Shown piece by piece: positions 15,329 through 24,271 of a stretch of 64,000 bases of DNA. The translations under genes and the position numbers were made by a program. Source of the DNA: Desertibacillus haloalkaliphilus (GTDB lineage: Bacteria > Bacillota > Bacilli > Bacillales > KJ1-10-99); NCBI RefSeq assembly GCF_019039105.1, contig NZ_JAHPIV010000007.1:153122-217121 (forward strand), written 5' to 3'. Within the stretch, counting starts at the first letter, position 1; each line of letters opens with the position of its first letter. The notes under the pieces are model-generated. The model made no database searches, was not told the origin of the DNA, and saw only the letters and a list, made by a program, of their open reading frames with translations.

Positions 15329-15694
15329 TTATTTTAAGAATTGCTCCTCAACACTAGCAACCATCTCTTCGCCATAATTGCTGTTCCCCTCAATATTTTC
15401 AATCAGATAATCAAGCTCTTGCAAAAAAGTTGTCAACTCTAATGACTTCTCGTCTGTCCCCATAAGCACTACGGTAGCTTCGTTTTGACGTGCTAATTGA
15501 AGTTCTGACCATATCTCTTTTGGTAGACTTAAGTAAACGAATTGGTTATCTTGCTCTAACAGATAAATGAATGCTAGCTGGTCTGAATCTGCAAGCATCT
15601 GCTCACCCGCCTGCATATCTGCTAATGGCACCTGTGCCTCAAGCTTTAATGTAGTAGCAACTGTTTCTGCTTTTTTAACCTCTATCTTTTTCAT
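15329..15694 (-). CDS. yjbL: UPF0738 family protein YjbL
   Basis: The 121-residue protein matches the UPF0738/YjbL family in size and position between yjbK and yjbM. It is acidic, mixed alpha/beta, without signal or membrane segment; AQVPLADMQAGEQMLADSDQ and ELDYLIENIEGNSNYGEEM are typical blocks. GAGGAGGT sits 7 bases before the ATG at 15694. Function unknown. Confidence 0.85.
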   Translation of the reverse strand: MKKIEVKKAETVATTLKLEAQVPLADMQAGEQMLADSDQLAFIYLLEQDNQFVYLSLPKEIWSELQLARQNEATVVLMGTDEKSLELTTFLQELDYLIENIEGNSNYGEEMVASVEEQFLK

Positions 15695-15919
15695 TGTAAT
15701 GACCTCCTCATAAATCAATACTATCTATTTCTTCCATTAGTTTACCACAAAATCGGATCATGAAAGAACTAAAAAACAAGCAATGAATTGAGTGCGTCCC
15801 TATCCTATGACATAATAAAGAAAAGCAATTGACGCTTAGAAGCGGTCAATTGTAGAATCATCTTGTTTGTTCATTTTAACTACAGTTACCTGTTACACTT
15901 AATTAAAGGAGTGCACTTG

Positions 15920-16522
15920 ATGAGCCAAGAAATTGAAATTGAAGTTAAAAATTTGATAACCACAACAGAATTTAATCGCATCGTTACTGCATTACAATTA
16001 AAATCCTCTGATTTCAAACAACAAATCAACCACTACTTTGATACAGCTGATTTTTCATTAAAGCGACACCAAGCAGCTCTACGAATCCGCGAAAAGCACG
16101 GTCAGGCCATACTCACACTAAAACAACCCCACTCCGTCGGCTTATTAGAAACACATCAACAACTCGAACACAGTGAGGCGATCCATGCGATTGAAACCGG
16201 ACAATTGCCTGATGGAGAAGTCGTCAAACAAATCAACGATTCCTTCCCTATCAATCTAAATGATTTATCCTGTCTCGGTACATTGACGACTGATCGAGCA
16301 GAGCTTCCATACGCAGATGGTCTCCTCGTCATTGATAAAAGTACATACCTGTGTATTACTGACTATGAAATTGAATATGAGGGAAAAGATGAACAAGTAG
16401 CCAAGCAGACATTCAGCACGTTTTTAAGTGAGCAGCAAATTCCCCTTCGAAAAACAGATAATAAAATTGCTCGTTTTTTTAAGGAAAAGAAAAATCAGGA
16501 AAAAGATGCAAACATTGAATAA
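15920..16522 (+). CDS. yjbK: CYTH domain protein YjbK
   Basis: The 200-residue protein belongs to the CYTH (class IV adenylate cyclase/thiamine triphosphatase) superfamily of triphosphate tunnel metalloenzymes. The N-terminal ExExK signature is EIEIEVK (residues 4-10). Paired Arg/Lys/Glu strands follow, including LRIREKHGQAILTLKQP and, near the C-terminus, DYEIEYEG. Family members hydrolyse inorganic triphosphate or similar substrates; activity here is not proven. AAAGGAG is 8 bases from the ATG. It is divergent from yjbL and followed by yjbJ. Confidence 0.92.
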   Translation: MSQEIEIEVKNLITTTEFNRIVTALQLKSSDFKQQINHYFDTADFSLKRHQAALRIREKHGQAILTLKQPHSVGLLETHQQLEHSEAIHAIETGQLPDGEVVKQINDSFPINLNDLSCLGTLTTDRAELPYADGLLVIDKSTYLCITDYEIEYEGKDEQVAKQTFSTFLSEQQIPLRKTDNKIARFFKEKKNQEKDANIE

Positions 16523-16597
16523 GTACACACTTTTTGAAATTGTATCGTTATCAAAGCTTTGCTATAGTAAAAGAAGTATAGTAAAGAGGTGACGACC

Positions 16598-17236
16598 ATG
16601 AATGTGACACTGTTTCAGCAACTCGCTGAAGTACAAGCATTACGTAATTTTCGTTCATCAACACCAAGCTCACCATCAACCTTTCAATCGATGTTTTCGA
16701 CGATGTTGAATCAAACAGGACAGCCCCCGACTATCCATGGGCATGCTCTCATGCAGCCTCTACATGGAAAAGCGAACACGACCGCACACCCAACGTTAGC
16801 TACTGAGACGATGAAACAGCCGTTAACAGATTTGAAGGCAACTCTTGATAGTAGAGCCGAAAAGTTTCAACCGCTCATTAAATCAGCAGCTAAGAAGCAT
16901 GGAGTTGATCCAAACTTAATTTATGCAGTCATTAAGCAGGAATCAAACTTTAACCCAAATGCCAAAAGCCATGCCGGTGCAAGCGGACTGATGCAATTAA
17001 TGCCCGCGACAGCTCGTAGTTTAAATGTCGGAAACATCTTTGATCCTCAGCAAAACATTGATGGTGGCACGAAGTATTTACGACAAATGCTCGACCGCTA
17101 TGATGGAGATATCAAGCTTGCCTTAGCAGCTTATAACGCAGGCCCCGGAAATGTTGATAAATTTGGTGGCATCCCACCATTTAAAGAAACGCAACATTAT
17201 GTTCCTACTGTCTATCAAACGTACATGAGTATCTAG
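16598..17236 (+). CDS. yjbJ: Lytic transglycosylase-like protein YjbJ
   Basis: Residues 92-212 form an SLT (lysozyme-like) domain with catalytic Glu115 in IKQESNFNP. The [13 protein letters not shown] block lies at 125-136 and AAYNAGPG at 177-184. The family cleaves the glycan backbone of peptidoglycan with formation of an anhydro-muramoyl end. Residues 1-90 are low complexity and carry no signal peptide, so export or sporulation-specific use is unclear. The ATG at 16598 follows AGAGGTG by 6 bases. Order yjbK-yjbJ matches B. subtilis. Confidence 0.9.
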   Translation: MNVTLFQQLAEVQALRNFRSSTPSSPSTFQSMFSTMLNQTGQPPTIHGHALMQPLHGKANTTAHPTLATETMKQPLTDLKATLDSRAEKFQPLIKSAAKKHGVDPNLIYAVIKQESNFNPNAKSHAGASGLMQLMPATARSLNVGNIFDPQQNIDGGTKYLRQMLDRYDGDIKLALAAYNAGPGNVDKFGGIPPFKETQHYVPTVYQTYMSI

Positions 17237-17293
17237 ACAGCGGCATAAACTCTGGTAATATTAAATCCCGTCACATCATTTTTTTGTTCATAC

Positions 17294-17337
17294 AAGTTGT
17301 CCTAAAAGGAACCACGTCCCTTTTTCGACAACTTTTT
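17294..17337 (+). terminator. Terminator of yjbJ
   Basis: AAGTTGTC pairs with GACAACTT, and an inner AAAAGG/CCTTTT extends the stem. T6 follows immediately. Confidence 0.8.
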
Positions 17338-17413
17338 TCATGCAAACAGATTATTTGCTGTTATATAAAACGCTTGCTAAAATGAATGTAAATGAACTAA
17401 AGGAGCTTTTAGT

Positions 17414-17806
17414 ATGAATTCACATGAACAAACACCATATGACCTAGTTGGTGGAAATCAAACCATCGAAAAGCTTGTCGATGCTTTTTATCATAGAGTA
17501 AGTCACCATCCGGATCTTGCACCAATATTTCCTGATGACCTAACAGAAACAGCACGCAAACAAAAGCAATTTTTAACTCAATTTTTAGGTGGTCCAACGT
17601 TATATTCTGATGAGCATGGCCACCCAATGCTCCGGGCCAGACATATGCCATTTAAGATCACGCCTACTCGTGCCACAGCCTGGTTAAACTGTATGAAGGA
17701 AGCTATGGATGAAGTGGAATTACATGGACCACTGCGTGACCAAATCTTTAGTCGCTTAACCTTTACTGCCCACCATATGGTTAATCATCCTGATGATTCT
17801 GAATAG
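17414..17806 (+). CDS. yjbI: Truncated hemoglobin, group II (YjbI)
   Basis: The 130-residue protein is a 2-over-2 globin of the GlbO/YjbI type. The distinguishing residues are the FYHRV segment (B helix, about residues 26-30), the FLGGPTLYSDEHGHPMLRARH block ending in the proximal His at about 77, and MPFKI after it. WLNCM gives the conserved G-helix Trp. Such globins bind O2 and have peroxidase-like activity. It is encoded 14 bases before yjbH, the conserved order, and probably cotranscribed. Confidence 0.95.
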   Translation: MNSHEQTPYDLVGGNQTIEKLVDAFYHRVSHHPDLAPIFPDDLTETARKQKQFLTQFLGGPTLYSDEHGHPMLRARHMPFKITPTRATAWLNCMKEAMDEVELHGPLRDQIFSRLTFTAHHMVNHPDDSE

Positions 17807-17820
17807 AAAGGGGAATGACC

Positions 17821-18747
17821 ATGGCATCTAATGAAAAAACGTCGAATTGCGACAATCAACTAGGGTTTTGTGGTCCAGGTCTTCAATCATCAGAAACGCA
17901 CCAAGACACGCGTAGCAAAAAACCGCTTGAAATTTACACATTTATTGATCCGCTTTGTCCAGAATGCTGGGCAATTGAACCGATGGTAAAAAAGTTACAA
18001 GTTGAATACGGAGATTATGTAACCATCAAATATTTTGTTAGCAGTAACCTTGAAACGTGGAATTTATGTCAGTCAAAAGCGAAAGGCTCAGCCAAGAATA
18101 AGAGCCTTGCTGAAATCTGGGAGCGAACAGCTAGCCGCACTGGGATGTCTTGCGATGGCGACCTTTGGCATGAAGACCCCATTTCTACGCCTTATATTGC
18201 ATCGGTCGCAATTAAGGCAGCTGAAATGCAAGGAAAACAAGCAGGAACAAGGTTCTTACGTAAATTAAGAGAGTCTTTATTTCTAGACAAGAAAAATATT
18301 ACAAAACAGTCCGTGTTAGTGGATTGTGCCAAGCAAGTCGGCTTAGATGTGCAAGAGTTCAATCGAGACCTACATTCTCAAGGCGCAATAAAAGCACTTC
18401 AATGCGACTTAAAAACAACAAAGGAAATGGAAGTTGATTACGTACCCACATTTGTTTTCTTTAACGATTGTGTTGAAGATGCTGGTCTGAAAGTAACTGG
18501 CTTTTATCCATTTGATATTTATACCCAAGTGATCCATGAAGTTCTTGGATTTGCTCCACCACGAGCTACTAAGCCTTCAATTGAACATTTTATGCAGCAA
18601 AACAAATTTGTTGCAACGATTGAAGTTGCTGTTGTTTATGATATCAGTATTCAGGAGGCCGAACGTAAACTTAAAGAATTAGTTCTCAAACAAAAAGTTG
18701 AACTTGTCCCTGTAAAATATGGAACATTTTGGCGTTATGTAAGCTAA
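17821..18747 (+). CDS. yjbH: ClpXP adaptor YjbH for Spx degradation
   Basis: YjbH is a DsbA-like adaptor that delivers Spx to ClpXP, keeping the thiol stress regulon low. The 308-residue protein has the thioredoxin-like core with CPEC at residues 46-49 (FIDPLCPECW) and the helical insert SRTGMSCDGDLW. The HSQGAIKALQCD motif and a C-terminal winged-helix-like tail are also present. The extreme N-terminus carries two Cys (NCDNQLGFC) where B. subtilis has a His-rich Zn-binding cluster. The ATG at 17821 has AAGGGG at 7 bases. Its substrate gene spx is in the same window at 25156-25551. Confidence 0.95.
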   Translation: MASNEKTSNCDNQLGFCGPGLQSSETHQDTRSKKPLEIYTFIDPLCPECWAIEPMVKKLQVEYGDYVTIKYFVSSNLETWNLCQSKAKGSAKNKSLAEIWERTASRTGMSCDGDLWHEDPISTPYIASVAIKAAEMQGKQAGTRFLRKLRESLFLDKKNITKQSVLVDCAKQVGLDVQEFNRDLHSQGAIKALQCDLKTTKEMEVDYVPTFVFFNDCVEDAGLKVTGFYPFDIYTQVIHEVLGFAPPRATKPSIEHFMQQNKFVATIEVAVVYDISIQEAERKLKELVLKQKVELVPVKYGTFWRYVS

Positions 18748-18785
18748 GGTCTCTATTTTAAACAGCCATCACTTGAATACGACTA

Positions 18786-18816
18786 AAAGAGATTGGAGCT
18801 CAATTCCAATCTCTTT
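18786..18816 (+). terminator. Terminator after yjbH
   Basis: AAAGAGATTGGA and TCCAATCTCTTT form a perfect 12-bp stem with a short loop, about 40 bases after the yjbH stop. Only the T3 of the arm follows. Confidence 0.75.
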
Positions 18817-18910
18817 CCTATACACAAACACAAAACACGAAATTAGCCTCACGTAAGGATGCATATGTTTAAAAGCAACACCATCAGTTAACAGCTAACA
18901 TACATCCGAT

Positions 18911-19306
18911 TTAACTGTTTTTATATGCATTCGTCGTAGCTTGTGTCTGTTGGACTTTTTGTTGTGCCTGTTGAACATCCATTTCTTCTTGTTTCAATTG
19001 TTGCTGTGCTTGTTGTAGCTCTTGTTGTTCCGCTTCAACCTGTTGCTGAGCATTAAGCAATTGTTGTTGCTCTGCTTGCAATTGCTGCTGTGCCTGTTGA
19101 ACTTTTTGCTGAGCTTGCTGTAACTCTTGCTGTTGTTTTGGAGTTGAGGCTTGAATATTTTTTAACTGTTGCTCTACCTGTTCAATCGCTTGTTGTGCTT
19201 GTTGCATTTGCTGTTGATTGACAGTCGTTTGCTGAACGGCTTGTTGTGCTTGTTGTACAGATTGAGTGGCTTGCTGTAATAGCGATTGTTGGTCTTGTTG
19301 TGTCAT
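18911..19306 (-). CDS. Glutamine-rich coiled-coil protein
   Basis: The 131-residue product contains 58 glutamines (44 percent), arranged as repeated QQAQQ/QQVQ blocks with Leu, Val and Ala at spaced positions. This predicts one long amphipathic helix or coiled coil. There is no signal peptide, membrane helix or cysteine. The ATG at 19306 follows GGAGGG by 6 bases. It is inserted between yjbH and pepF, neighbours in B. subtilis. Related repetitive Gln-rich proteins occur in other bacilli, but no function is known to me; a spore-associated structural role is possible. Confidence 0.75.
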   Translation of the reverse strand: MTQQDQQSLLQQATQSVQQAQQAVQQTTVNQQQMQQAQQAIEQVEQQLKNIQASTPKQQQELQQAQQKVQQAQQQLQAEQQQLLNAQQQVEAEQQELQQAQQQLKQEEMDVQQAQQKVQQTQATTNAYKNS

Positions 19307-19564
19307 ATATATCCCTCCAATAATCATATTTAGGTACGACCTACCCAATCATTATCGTGCTCATTATGATTCTTTCTATGCTATCACTCGATGGTCCGAA
19401 GCTAAGAAGAACGATCTTTTGTTAATTCAGACCATATTATTCCCCCCCTTAGAGAGACCCCGAAAAAAATTCAAACAACCATTGACTCCCACCCATTCGT
19501 TATTGTCGAACTAGTCTTAATAAACAATCACGTTCATATACTAAACACGAGTAAGCGTCTGGGG

Positions 19565-19750
19565 GTGATACAGATCTATAAGTTACTTACGATCATCGGT
19601 ATCATTTTTACAATCATCAGTTTTTGGATTTTTGTTTTGAGTTTAATGCACTTCTTTCCCATTCTATTAGGAGGACCGATATTATTTGCATCCATTCTAT
19701 TTACAGTGTTTGTCTTTAACGAACGTCATCGCTTCCGCGGCTTCGGGTGA
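19565..19750 (+). CDS. Small two-helix membrane protein, tentative
   Basis: A 61-residue frame with two hydrophobic segments (about residues 5-27 and 32-50) and a basic end (NERHRFRGFG). The assumed GTG overlaps the only purine-rich stretch (CTGGGGGTG), so the true start is uncertain. The hydrophobic pattern and charged C-terminus argue for a real protein, but no homologue is recognised. Confidence 0.45.
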   Translation: MIQIYKLLTIIGIIFTIISFWIFVLSLMHFFPILLGGPILFASILFTVFVFNERHRFRGFG

Positions 19751-19821
19751 CCAGAATGCCCTTCAACTTTGTTACTGACCGCTGCCCCTATCCTTTCCAT
19801 TCTTTGATCGCAATTGCTTAC

Positions 19822-19865
19822 AAAAAAGATCCACCTGCACGATGACGTGCAAATGGATCTTTTAT
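19822..19865 (-). terminator. Terminator of pepF
   Basis: AAAAGATCCA pairs with TGGATCTTTT, with an inner TGCAC/GTGCA pair. On the minus strand the stem is followed by a T run. It lies right after the pepF stop. Confidence 0.85.
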
Positions 19866-19870
19866 TCTTT

Positions 19871-21685
19871 CTATTCATCTAACAGCTGTTCCATTTCATT
19901 TAATGTTTCCTCAAATACCGATAATGCTTGTTTGATTGGATCTTTCGTCGTCATATCAACGCCAGCCTTCTTTAAGACCTCAATTGGATAATCTGAGTTT
20001 CCTGCCTTCAAAAAGTCGATATAACGTTCCACCGCTGGCTGCCCTTCTTCGAGGATTTGCTTAGACAACGCTGTCGCTGCACTGTAACCAGTCGCATATT
20101 GGTAGACATAAAAATTATAATAAAAATGCGGGATACGGGCCCATTCTAATCCAATTTCGTCATCGATCGTTAATTCATCACCGAAATATTTCACATTCAA
20201 ATCATAATACGTTTTCGTTAACAACTCAGGTGTTAGTGCTTCTCCAGATGCTGCTTTTTCATGAATTAACTGTTCAAATTCAGCAAACATCGTCTGACGG
20301 AAGACCGTGCCACGGAATCCCTCTAAAAAGTGATTTAGTAAATAAAGCTTCTTTTGTTTGTCATCTGTCACTTTTAAAAGGTAGTCATTCAGTAACGATT
20401 CATTTAATGTTGATGCCACTTCAGCAACAAAAATCGTGTAGTCTGCATACGGGAATGGCTGTGTTTCTCTCGTATAATAACTATGAACCGAATGTCCTAA
20501 TTCATGGGCTAACGTAAATAAGTTATTCACATTGTCTTGCCAGTTTAACAAGATATATGGCATCGTTCCATAGGTCCCTGATGAATAAGCACCGCTACGT
20601 TTACCAACATTCTCCTCGACATCAATCCAGCGCTTTTCATAGCCTTCTTTAATAATATTGACATACTCATCACCAAGCGGTGCAACACCTTTTAATACTA
20701 AGTCTTTTGCTTCCTCATAACTGACCTCCATCTTCACATCCTTCACAAGTGGTGTGTAAAGATCATACATATGAAGCTTATCAACACCTAACACCTTTTT
20801 TCGTAGTGCAACATACCGGTGTAGTAAATGAAGGTGATCATTGATCGTTTCAACAAGCTGATCATAGACAACTTCAGGAATATTATTACTGCTTAATGCA
20901 GCTTGACGTGCTGACTCATACTTTCTAACATTGGCATAAAATAAATCACGCTTCACCTGGCCACCGATTGTACTGGCAAACGTATTTTGAAACTTACCAT
21001 ACGTATCATAGACAGCCTGAAAAGCATCTTTTCTGACACGGCGATCATCACTTTCTAAAAAGCGAATCAAACGTCCGTGAGTCACTTCCGCTTCCTCCCC
21101 ATCCTCATCTTTAATGGATGGGAATTTCATATCGGCATTATTTAGCATCCCAAACGTATTGCTCGGACTTGACATCACTTCACTGGCTTGTGCTAATATT
21201 GCTTCTTCTTGTTCACTCAAAATGTGCGGACGTTGCTTACTTAGCTCATCAAGAGCGTGTTCATATAATTTCAACTCTTCTTTTTCTTGTAAGAACGCTT
21301 TAATTTTCTCTTCAGGAATCGCCAAAAGTTCTGGCGTGATAAACGATGAGGCCTGTGCGGCTTGAGCCGCTAAACTAGCTGCACGATCATTTAAACCTTG
21401 ATAAAATGAATTTGTTGTATCTTGATCATAGCGCATATGCGCATATGTATAAAGCTTACCAAGGCGTTTTGAAATCTCATCTTGATACGTTAATGCCTCA
21501 TAGAGCACATCTGCACTTTCAGATAGTTTTCCTTTGTACTTTGTTACGCTCTGTAGCATCGCTTTAACGTCTGTAAATTCAGACTCCCACTTCTCATCCG
21601 TTTCAAAAATGGCCTCTAGATCCCACGTTTTCTCAACTGGAATTTCATTTCGTTTCGGGAGTTTTTTTTTCGCTTCTTGTGTCAT
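19871..21685 (-). CDS. pepF: Oligoendopeptidase F
   Basis: PepF is an M3-family zinc metallopeptidase acting on peptides of about 7-17 residues in the cytosol; in B. subtilis it influences the peptide-controlled start of sporulation when overexpressed. The 604-residue protein has the zinc motif HELGH at about residue 390 and the downstream Glu in FVAEVASTLNE. The C-terminal YYNFYVYQYATGY block is typical of the family. The ATG has GGAGGT 9 bases upstream. It is followed on the right by coiA, as in B. subtilis. Confidence 0.96.
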   Translation of the reverse strand: MTQEAKKKLPKRNEIPVEKTWDLEAIFETDEKWESEFTDVKAMLQSVTKYKGKLSESADVLYEALTYQDEISKRLGKLYTYAHMRYDQDTTNSFYQGLNDRAASLAAQAAQASSFITPELLAIPEEKIKAFLQEKEELKLYEHALDELSKQRPHILSEQEEAILAQASEVMSSPSNTFGMLNNADMKFPSIKDEDGEEAEVTHGRLIRFLESDDRRVRKDAFQAVYDTYGKFQNTFASTIGGQVKRDLFYANVRKYESARQAALSSNNIPEVVYDQLVETINDHLHLLHRYVALRKKVLGVDKLHMYDLYTPLVKDVKMEVSYEEAKDLVLKGVAPLGDEYVNIIKEGYEKRWIDVEENVGKRSGAYSSGTYGTMPYILLNWQDNVNNLFTLAHELGHSVHSYYTRETQPFPYADYTIFVAEVASTLNESLLNDYLLKVTDDKQKKLYLLNHFLEGFRGTVFRQTMFAEFEQLIHEKAASGEALTPELLTKTYYDLNVKYFGDELTIDDEIGLEWARIPHFYYNFYVYQYATGYSAATALSKQILEEGQPAVERYIDFLKAGNSDYPIEVLKKAGVDMTTKDPIKQALSVFEETLNEMEQLLDE

Positions 21686-21821
21686 CTAACACACACCTCC
21701 AGGATTTCTCTCACATCATATGTTGTAATTGTTCATACTATTTCTCTTTATAATAAAATTCGAGAAAAACGATCCTATTCCTTTATGTTTTCCATCTTTT
21801 ATTTAGCAAATGTATGGGAGA

Positions 21822-23021
21822 TTAGTTGTAAGCATGCCAGGTCGACATTAATTGCTCATCTTTTTTTAATGCATGTGGCAACGTAAGGGGGATTGTTATT
21901 TCTTTATTTTTAACATAGACTTGCTGATCTACATGAGAGAGCAGTTCTATTTTTATTAACCAATCGAGATAAGCTAGCAAGGCAGCTGAATAATGACCAT
22001 TAACCTGAGGGAAAACTCTTTGTTTTAACTGTTGATTCGTAAGCATCGGCTTAAAAGCGTTAGAAAGAAGACGAAAATGAAAAGGTTTACCTATGGGCTG
22101 ATGCTGTAAAAACTCAAATAAGATCCAGCTTTGCCAAAGATATGTGGGGGTTTCAATCAAATAATGAAAATCTGTCGGCCATCCGGCCTCAGGTGGGTAG
22201 AGATTCGGAGAAATGTGTTGATTAAGAAACATCTGTTTAATAGAATACGGAATTCGTAAATGATTACGCGGGTGTTGGTAACGCCAATGTTTTTTTATTG
22301 ATAACCAAGATGGGTTCACCGTTGAGGATCGCTGAGGAGGAATAGCTGGCCCTTGAAGTACTTGTTGGAACGTTAGGCTAGGTAGTGAATGGACCCGTAA
22401 GTGCCCTGTCGCTTTTGTAATCGAATAAGGAGTTAATTGCGAGAGGATAACGAAGGCTTTATCAAGAGGTGAGAAATAAGTAAGAAAAGGTGAATCTGAG
22501 TGTTGATAGTTCCTAGCTGTCAGCCACTCAAATCGGCTGAAAGAAAAGGTCGATCGTCCTTGCCTTTTTAACCGTTTACCGGCAAGAATCCAGATTGGAG
22601 TAATCCCGGCATTAAGATAACCAAACGTTCTTTTCCTCAATTGTTCCTCACTGAGCGAGGAAGCTTGATATTCAATCGCATAAAACTGTTCCTCATGTTT
22701 CACGAGTAAATCCGGGCGTTGATTCAAACGTTTCAAGTAAGGTTCTAAATAAATACGTAACCCCTGAGCTGCTAACCATTGAAAGAGCAACACTTTGCCT
22801 CGAATATGATCGGCCGACTCTGGTTCGATATCAACTTGACATGCACGCTCTTTTTTATGAGCAAAATGCCATTTCCTTATGGGGCCTAAACGTAATTGAA
22901 CCGGCCCCTGACAAACAGGACATATAAACAATTGTTCTTGCCTTAACCGCTGTAACTCACATTTTTGCCAACGGCTAACTAAAGAAATTCTCAGACCGAG
23001 CGACGTTTGTGCTACGAGCAT
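21822..23021 (-). CDS. coiA: Competence protein CoiA
   Basis: CoiA is a late competence protein required for transformation and predicted to be a nuclease. The 399-residue protein has an N-terminal zinc-finger-like segment (CPVCQGP, residues 34-40, with WHFAHKKERAC). A PD-(D/E)XK-type core follows: RPDLLV at about 103-108 and AIEYQAS at about 115-121. The long C-terminal half is helical and variable. The ATG follows AAAGGAGAGG by 5 bases. The window does not include comK, so competence of the strain cannot be judged. Confidence 0.92.
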   Translation of the reverse strand: MLVAQTSLGLRISLVSRWQKCELQRLRQEQLFICPVCQGPVQLRLGPIRKWHFAHKKERACQVDIEPESADHIRGKVLLFQWLAAQGLRIYLEPYLKRLNQRPDLLVKHEEQFYAIEYQASSLSEEQLRKRTFGYLNAGITPIWILAGKRLKRQGRSTFSFSRFEWLTARNYQHSDSPFLTYFSPLDKAFVILSQLTPYSITKATGHLRVHSLPSLTFQQVLQGPAIPPQRSSTVNPSWLSIKKHWRYQHPRNHLRIPYSIKQMFLNQHISPNLYPPEAGWPTDFHYLIETPTYLWQSWILFEFLQHQPIGKPFHFRLLSNAFKPMLTNQQLKQRVFPQVNGHYSAALLAYLDWLIKIELLSHVDQQVYVKNKEITIPLTLPHALKKDEQLMSTWHAYN

Positions 23022-23079
23022 GACACCCTCTCCTTTACTTAGAGTTGATGTATTATTCGCCCTTGCCGCACAATAATCC

Positions 23080-23145
23080 TTTTTGTTTACGAATTTTCAT
23101 ATAAAATTCGTAAACAAAAAGCCGATTTCATTGAAATCGGCTTTT
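23080..23145. terminator. Two abutting hairpins between mecA and coiA
   Basis: The first hairpin (23080-23120) has an 18-bp perfect AT-rich stem around CATAT. The second (23116-23145) has GCCGATTTC/GAAATCGGC with A4/T4 flanks. They share the A5 at 23116-23120, so only one can form fully. The second is a standard terminator for leftward mecA. Confidence 0.85.
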
Positions 23146-23148
23146 ATA

Positions 23149-23823
23149 TCACATTTCCGCAAAGTTTTCACGGAGAACATCCAAAGCATTTTCCGCAATG
23201 ATACTCTTACCATATTCTTCAATCCGATAAATCGTAATATCTGACTCCTGGCCAAACTCTAAGATTTGACTTAACATGTTGTCTTGTTCATCCTCTGTAT
23301 AGTCATCTTCAAAGACAACATAGAGATAATACTTCCCTTCAAAATGGTAAAGCTTATTGACAAAGTCACGACTTGTAAAACTATGACTTAACGAGATTAG
23401 GTGCTCAAAATCTTCAAAACCAATGACCAATTCAAGTCTCTCATCTTCTTTAGTATGAGCCGACTTCGATTTTGAATGAGAAAACTGTTCGTCTAACATA
23501 TCAACAATGTTTTGATCGACAGGTAAATCCGTCTCTTTTTCATTACCAAATGGAATTTCTAATTTTACATTACCATCAGAAATTTGTCCTCGTGTCACAA
23601 TGATCTCTAATCCCTTATCAAGGGCTTGCACTTGGATCCACAGTGGTCCTTCAATTTCGAAGTTTTCATCCTGATCTGTGGCTTCACTCATCATCTCAAA
23701 AAACAGTTCTTCACCGCGTTCGCGATTGTACCAGATTTCGTTACGATCGAATCCTCTTTCTTCGATATCTTTATATGTGATATAAAACTTTAATGTCGTT
23801 TCATTAACTCTTTCTATTTCCAT
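23149..23823 (-). CDS. mecA: Adaptor protein MecA
   Basis: MecA loads substrates such as ComK onto ClpC for ClpCP proteolysis and activates ClpC assembly. The 224-residue protein shows the N-terminal substrate domain (MEIERVNETTLKFYITYKDI) with the RGFDRNEIWYNRERGEELF block. An acidic linker (about 110-145) precedes the C-terminal ClpC-binding domain with YYLYVVFED and RIEEYGKSIIAENAL. The ATG at 23823 follows a purine-rich GGAGGGAGAGAGG. Next genes coiA and yjbE match B. subtilis order. Confidence 0.96.
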   Translation of the reverse strand: MEIERVNETTLKFYITYKDIEERGFDRNEIWYNRERGEELFFEMMSEATDQDENFEIEGPLWIQVQALDKGLEIIVTRGQISDGNVKLEIPFGNEKETDLPVDQNIVDMLDEQFSHSKSKSAHTKEDERLELVIGFEDFEHLISLSHSFTSRDFVNKLYHFEGKYYLYVVFEDDYTEDEQDNMLSQILEFGQESDITIYRIEEYGKSIIAENALDVLRENFAEM

Positions 23824-24271
23824 AGTCCTCTCTCCCTCCAATAAAATCTTAAGCTTGGTGAAAGGAATATACACTTTCCCAAATTTACATTCCTCATTCA
23901 GTGGTTTGCCCTCCTAATCATCTTGCACCGAAAATGACTAGTCCGCTTTTGGTTCTACTATTTTCAACTATATATATCTTTATACTGCTATTTTATGATA
24001 AATCGACTTAGAATGGAAATTAAAACGCGGACAATTCGCTTATTTTTTTTAAAACATCTTTCCATTTTATCCATTATTTTTTTGTTCTGTTACCTACTCC
24101 CTTATCGTACATATATAGAGACAAGGCCCTCATTCAGTATATGTTAGCTTCAATATTAAATATTAATTTTCCTATATTAACTTCATATTGTCAATGATAT
24201 AGACATGCTATGTCAAGAGTTTCACCAAAATAGACAAACGAAATGCTACATAAGGAGGAACATAATGTTAC
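23824..24271. other. 448-base intergenic region, mecA and yjbE leaders
   Basis: The region lies between divergent mecA and yjbE and is AT-rich with long T and A runs. I found no small gene with a ribosome binding site. The manganese riboswitch known upstream of some TerC genes was sought (GGGGAGTAG and CAAGACC motifs) and is absent. TTGTCA and TTGACA-like hexamers near 24190-24220 could be promoter parts on either strand. Confidence 0.5.

Noticed and set aside
18950-19300. Tandem repeat resembling a CRISPR or microsatellite
   Set aside because: Repeats are 3-base CAA/CAG periodic, without conserved spacers, and are fully explained by the Gln-rich coding sequence.
24000-24271. Manganese riboswitch before yjbE
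   Set aside because: Neither GGGGAGTAG nor CAAGACC is present; only AT-rich sequence is seen.
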